From NCBI GenBank assembly GCA_022316685.1, contig JAKJHU010000023.1:4123692-4187691 (forward strand): a DNA stretch of 64,000 nt, read 5' to 3'. Position numbers and translations under genes: made by a program. The notes beneath the pieces are model-generated. The model was given only the letters and a program-made list of their open reading frames with translations. It was not told where the DNA came from and searched no databases. The DNA comes from Progne subis subis (Eukaryota > Chordata > Aves > Passeriformes > Hirundinidae). This document shows positions 59,507-64,000 of this stretch, piece by piece (the first letter of the stretch is position 1; the number at the start of each line of letters is the position of its first letter).

Positions 59507-61384
59507 TTTACCCAAACTTGGCATCTACTATTTTGTTGTCCAGTTTTATCTATCATAACTTTATTTCTAATGCTAGCTTATATGATCTACTAAATATACT
59601 TATTACAATTGATGTTCTGCTGAATGCTGTCAGCCTGAATCACTTGGTCTTACTTCCTTAGTCCAAAGTGAATTTTGCATGAAACTTGTTTGCAGAGAGG
59701 TCTCTGCTCATTATTCTGCTCATGCTTGACCCTTATGAATGATATGTAATTGCAGATACCACAGAAAAAAAGAGTGGAATATGTACATATACATATATAT
59801 ACCTATATATGTGTCTGTATAAGTAGCCAACACAAATGTATATGATTACACAGCCAATGCAATTCCTTGTTCATAGCTGCTGTTATTATATCAATTTCTG
59901 TTCTTCCAGCATGTGTTGCTGTGCCCTTTGAAGCAGAAAAAATACTTTCTTTTTTGTTGCTACCAAACCAAATCCAGAAGAGTCTCCACTTTTGTGTCAC
60001 TCTCTGGATGCTATAAACGCAATAATAAGTAAGTAGAGATGCCACTTGAGGGTGGGAAGTTAATCATTCACATATGTAAATTTGGGAAATGGAAGGCTTT
60101 AGCCATATGAGTAGTTAAATCAATTTACAAGAAGGGAAGGTATCAAACAGCTGGTGTAGAAGTAGCTATCATAATTTTCCCAGGGGAAAAAAAAAAACCA
60201 AACTGTTTTATAATATGTGTTGTGGTTTTGCAGGTGATTTAGCAATGAAGAAAATGTAATTTTCTCCAATGAACTGCATTTTATGTGTTTGTCTGTTGTT
60301 ACATCTGTTGAAAGATAATCACATTTTTATTTACTCTGACCATTTCTATTGTGGCAATTGTTAAGTATATTTATTTGCAAGCAATGCCATGTTTCCCTTT
60401 CTTAAAAAAAGCAATAACGTATCAGCAATATCATATTAGACTTAAATCTTTTGAGTTACCGTTGCAATATCAACCTTAAATGTCTGCTACAGAGATGAAA
60501 TCATCACAGTGCAATTGTCTGTAATTCCATACCTATTTAGTTCTGTAGGTCTGAAAGAAAGAGGAAATGTAACCATACTTCGTATTTAGAGTCTGTTATT
60601 CAGCTTTGCTCTGCTGTACTTGTTTTGGACAACTATAAGCTCTGGTTTTTGCCTAAAACTATTTTTCTTTTTGCAAAGTATGACTTTTTTTAAGGAGCAG
60701 AATAACAAATGATAGCAATCTAAACTGATCCAATGGTCTAAATCTTATACAGAAATTTCATTCATGGATCAAAAATATCACTAAATAAATTACATTAATT
60801 AGAACTGGCCAGAGAATGAAAACTGTGTTTCCTTTCACTGTTTCAAGAAAATGTTTTGAAGCTTTTTGTTTTGTTTTATTGGTTTGGGTTTTTTTTTTTT
60901 TTTTTTTTTGCTTTCAGCCCTGACCCTCTTAAAAAAAAAAAAAAAATCAAAACCCAACACAAGCTAACATTCCTATATTTTCATAGAATTGAATATATTT
61001 GAAGTGGACACCTCCAGATGAATAAAAACAAACAACAGGAACCCAGTGTTATCGCTCAGTTCTTTCATGTGAAGTGACAAGGGATTTTGATTTGAGCCTC
61101 AGATACTTTCTCTCTTAAACCTTGTTGAGTACCATGAGTTTTCAAAGCTCAACAACTTATCCTCAGTATCTTGGTGAAAAGGTATTTCTTCAAACATTCT
61201 TCCATTTGTGCTAGTAATCTGCTATTTTTTCTCTTCTACAGAGAAGGAAACCTCATTCTCTGAGTGATGAAAATAACTGAGAAAAATTTCTCCATGCTTC
61301 TTTCTTGATTTTGAGAAACACAGAGGATTGTAACTGGATAAATTACAGCCTCAAAAAAAATTTCCCAAATTACTGCATGTTAGG
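59507..61384. other. AT-rich sequence with homopolymer runs, no gene seen
   Basis: A T run (60890-60909) and an A run (60931-60946) are present. No coding domain or mobile element was recognised. Confidence 0.5.
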
Positions 61385-61500
61385 GGTTAAGTTTGGGGTT
61401 TTGGGTTTTTTTGTTGGTTTTGTTGTTGTTGTTGTTGTTGTTGTTGTTGGTTTGGTTGTTTGTTTTGGGGGTGGTTTTTTTGTTTGTTTTTGTTTTTCTT
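61385..61500. repeat. G/T-rich low-complexity region with TTG repeats
   Basis: TTG units repeat at about 61420-61449 within sequence made almost only of G and T. Confidence 0.9.
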
Positions 61501-61559
61501 TTTCTTTCCCTATAGAATTTTTCCCCCCCATAAGTTGCTAAGAGACTAAATATTGATGC

Positions 61560-62012
61560 TTAAAGGGTACTTGACCCACACAAAAGAAGTGGCGGGGGCA
61601 GTAGATTCCTTAGTTTGGGGGAAGGAAAGGCTCAGGGGCTCCCGAGGCTGAGGGTGCCCTCCTCCTGCTCTCGGTTTCGGAGAGGTTGGTCGGGTGACTG
61701 CTTGGTGCATGAGGAGTCCACTGTTAATGAAGGGTCTGGTCCTGGGAATTCTATCATCTGCCAGGGCACCCAGGAATTCGGAGCTCCTCACCTGCCCTGC
61801 TGGATTTGGGTCAGCCCCGGGTCCAGCCACCGCGGCTTCTCCAGCACTGCTCACTTTGCCTGCCTGGGACACCCCCCTGCCTGCTGGGGACACCCCACCG
61901 TTTCCAGCCATCAGCCCCGAGTTTCCACCGTTTGGTTTGGTGCTCTTGGGGTCCCAAGAGATCAGACTGCCTGGGACTTGTGAGACAAAGCCCCTCGGGG
62001 TTCTTGGTTCTG

Positions 62013-62054
<42 letters not shown>

Positions 62055-62240
62055 GCTGTTGTTTGTCTGACCTGTTATATTTACTAGTAAAGGACTGTTA
62101 TATTCTTTTCCCCATAGTGTGACTGAAAAGCCTCTTTAATCTTCTAAATTATAATAACTTAGAGGGAAGGAATTGGAATTCCCCATTCCTAGAGAGGCCC
62201 CGCCTCTCCCTAGCAGATACCTGTCTTTCAAACCAAGACA
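61560..62240 (+). mobile_element. ERVL-like LTR, 3' part, same type as 58725-59501
   Basis: The right end AAACCAAGACA matches that of the 777-bp LTR, and TAGTAAAGGACTGTTATATT parallels its polyadenylation region. The 5' part is GC-rich and different from the other copy, so it is a separate subtype. The left edge is uncertain and no TGTCTTGG start was found. A TTA microsatellite lies inside. Confidence 0.7.
62014..62053. repeat. TTA microsatellite inside an LTR
   Basis: About 13 uninterrupted TTA units, placed upstream of the LTR polyadenylation region. Confidence 0.92.
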
Positions 62241-64000
62241 CTGCAAGTGGGCCAGCCCACCCTTACAATTATCTTTCTGTCAAGTACTTCAAAGTTAGTT
62301 CTGTGTGAGTAGAGTTTGATTAATGAAAAATAGACCTCTAGTTCTTGTAAGTAACAACAAAATAGATATTTTGGAAAACCTAATTTGTTAAGGATAACAA
62401 ACTCTTTCAAATGTCATTCTACAAAAGAAGTAAACACTATTATTTTTACAACTTAAGAAGGTTAGGTTTAACACTAGAAGATATATTATAGGATTAGCCA
62501 GGCTTTGTCAAACTATGTGAGTGATAAAAGGTTTACACAGAAGGATGGATGCCTTTGTGCTCAGCAATATAAAGGATTTAGCAATAGTATTTTTAAAAAA
62601 AAAAACATGCCAGTTTTTGGCAGTGACTGGTTACTGCAGGTATATTTTAAGAACAGAATATTCACGGAGCAATCAGAATAAAAATCAGGAAAATAAAAAT
62701 TACCGTAAAGAGAAAAACAAACAAAAGTCCCAGACCAACTCAAGCCAACACAACCCTCCCCCCACGCTCCGCTCCCCCCCACAAAAAAGAAAAAAAAGAA
62801 ATGCTTATACACATAATAAGCATGGAACATTTCAGGAATTTGGCCAGTACATGAACATGTTTGAATAATGAATACAGAAACAAGAACACCACTATTCTAG
62901 TTGGCTTGGGTTTGGGGTTTTTTTTGGAAATAGTGTTGCTTCATTATATGAAAAGTGGTTAGCCCACTAGAGAGAGCCTGGGGAGTTATTTCAAACTATT
63001 CTATTACTCAAATATACAGATTTCTGATAAAGGGGGAAAAAAAAACACTATCAGCATTTCCCATTGGGTTAGTAGGGGGGGGCCACAGCTGAAACTTACA
63101 TGTATTCATATAAAAAACACAATTATTCTTCCCTTGAAGTTAGACTGGTCCATTAAGAAATTGCATGACTGCTTTACTTCTGACCTGACAATAAGGAAAA
63201 TTAGTGCCAACCAATAAAACTGTCTGGAGAACAAAATGTTAGTGCTAATGACATGACATTCATGTCATCAGAATTACAGAGAGTTTTACTACTGCTGTTT
63301 CTAGCCTTCTTTTGATAGATATGAGTAGTGGAATTGCTCTATGTGTGCTGCTGGAAAACATCTGATTTGCTTGCATACCAAGGAAATCCAAAGAGTGCAT
63401 TCTGAGACTACCCTGGGATGTGTACTAAGATGAGTGTGAAAACCAAGTGATTTGCTTCAAATACTACTTTTGATACAACATACTAATGTAGACAAACCTT
63501 TGTCATTTAGAGCATTTCCAGCTCTAATTAAAAACATCCAGTTTTCAGAAATGTTGTCTAAATTGGTAGAAATAACTTAAAAACACCCATAAACAGAGCA
63601 ATTTCTTGTAGCCATAGTTACATGGCAGATGCAACAAATATGCCATTCTCAGTCTTCTTCCAGGGTAGAAGCAACTTAAAGGGAACAAAATTTGTAATTA
63701 TCCCTAACTATATAATGAAATAACACTTCTTATGGTCTCATTGTCATCTTCAGCCATTTTGGAATTCATGCTTTAATTAAACAAGGATCAACTACAGAAA
63801 TAAAATTTTAAAGTTTTGCTTTACTCAGGTGACTCTAAAAGGCAAAAGAGCAGAGAAAGTGCATTGTTATTTCCATTGTTAGGTTTTGCTTTCTTTATCT
63901 TTTTCTTCTTGCAAATGGAATAATAGTTTTGGAAATTTTTATGGGAGTTTCCAAGATATATTTTTATGAATGAGATCGAAAATGTGTGGGATTTGTATCT
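62241..64000. other. AT-rich flank, no gene seen
   Basis: Low-complexity patches lie near 62596-62606 (A run) and 62745-62802 (C- and A-rich). No gene or recognisable repeat was found up to the window end. Confidence 0.5.

Noticed and set aside
61546..62122. Overlapping frames of 121-142 codons on both strands
   Set aside because: They lie in the GC-rich LTR at about 61560-62240, where stops are rare. The plus-strand one ends in tyrosines from the TTA microsatellite.

Overview
This window looks like a gene-poor, AT-rich stretch of a bird genome, most likely a songbird. CR1 retroposons are scattered on both strands, and several LTR types have sequences I recognise as typical of birds. Two of these (58725-59501 and about 61560-62240) belong to a type I associate with passerines. 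I found no host protein-coding exon, tRNA, rRNA or CRISPR array. Apart from retroelement genes, the open frames are short and lack recognisable domains.

The main feature is a complete, very young endogenous retrovirus on the + strand at 1342-10367. It has two 678-bp LTRs that differ at one base, a perfect 6-bp target duplication (CAGCAG), a Lys-tRNA-type primer binding site, and a polypurine tract. The gag frame is intact. A -1 slippery site at the gag stop leads into one fused, intact pro-pol frame. An env frame follows, broken by one stop codon. Gag-Pro-Pol looks class II (betaretrovirus-like). The envelope transmembrane part looks alpharetrovirus-like, with an internal fusion loop between cysteines 9 and 45 after the cleavage site. 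The provirus therefore appears to be a beta/alpha chimera. A diverged solo LTR of related type lies at 57059-57762 on the minus strand.

From 13.3 to 19.0 kb there is a graveyard of older LTRs. Two minus-strand copies of one avian LTR type are present, one of them split by a 652-bp solo LTR with its own 6-bp duplication. A long plus-strand LTR at 18031-19042 follows. From 21 to 47 kb the recognisable content is CR1 copies (21.0, 23.9, 30.7, 33.5, 46.2 and 46.7 kb), a much older CR1 reverse-transcriptase relic (31.6-32.9 kb), homopolymer tracts, a CR1-tail-derived pentamer array at 34.1 kb, and a perfect 42-copy TCTCC array at 44648-44857. From 54.8 to 62.3 kb retroelements become dense again: a 290-bp LTR with 6-bp duplication, the related solo LTR, a minus-strand CR1, a 777-bp LTR with 5-bp duplication and a G-quadruplex-like tract, and a second LTR of that type carrying a TTA microsatellite.

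The proviral genes form one expression unit. The 5' LTR supplies the promoter. Unspliced RNA gives Gag and, by -1 frameshifting, Gag-Pro-Pol. A leader donor near 2245 joined to acceptors near 8120/8131 would give env mRNA. The rest of the window is passive repeat and unique sequence.
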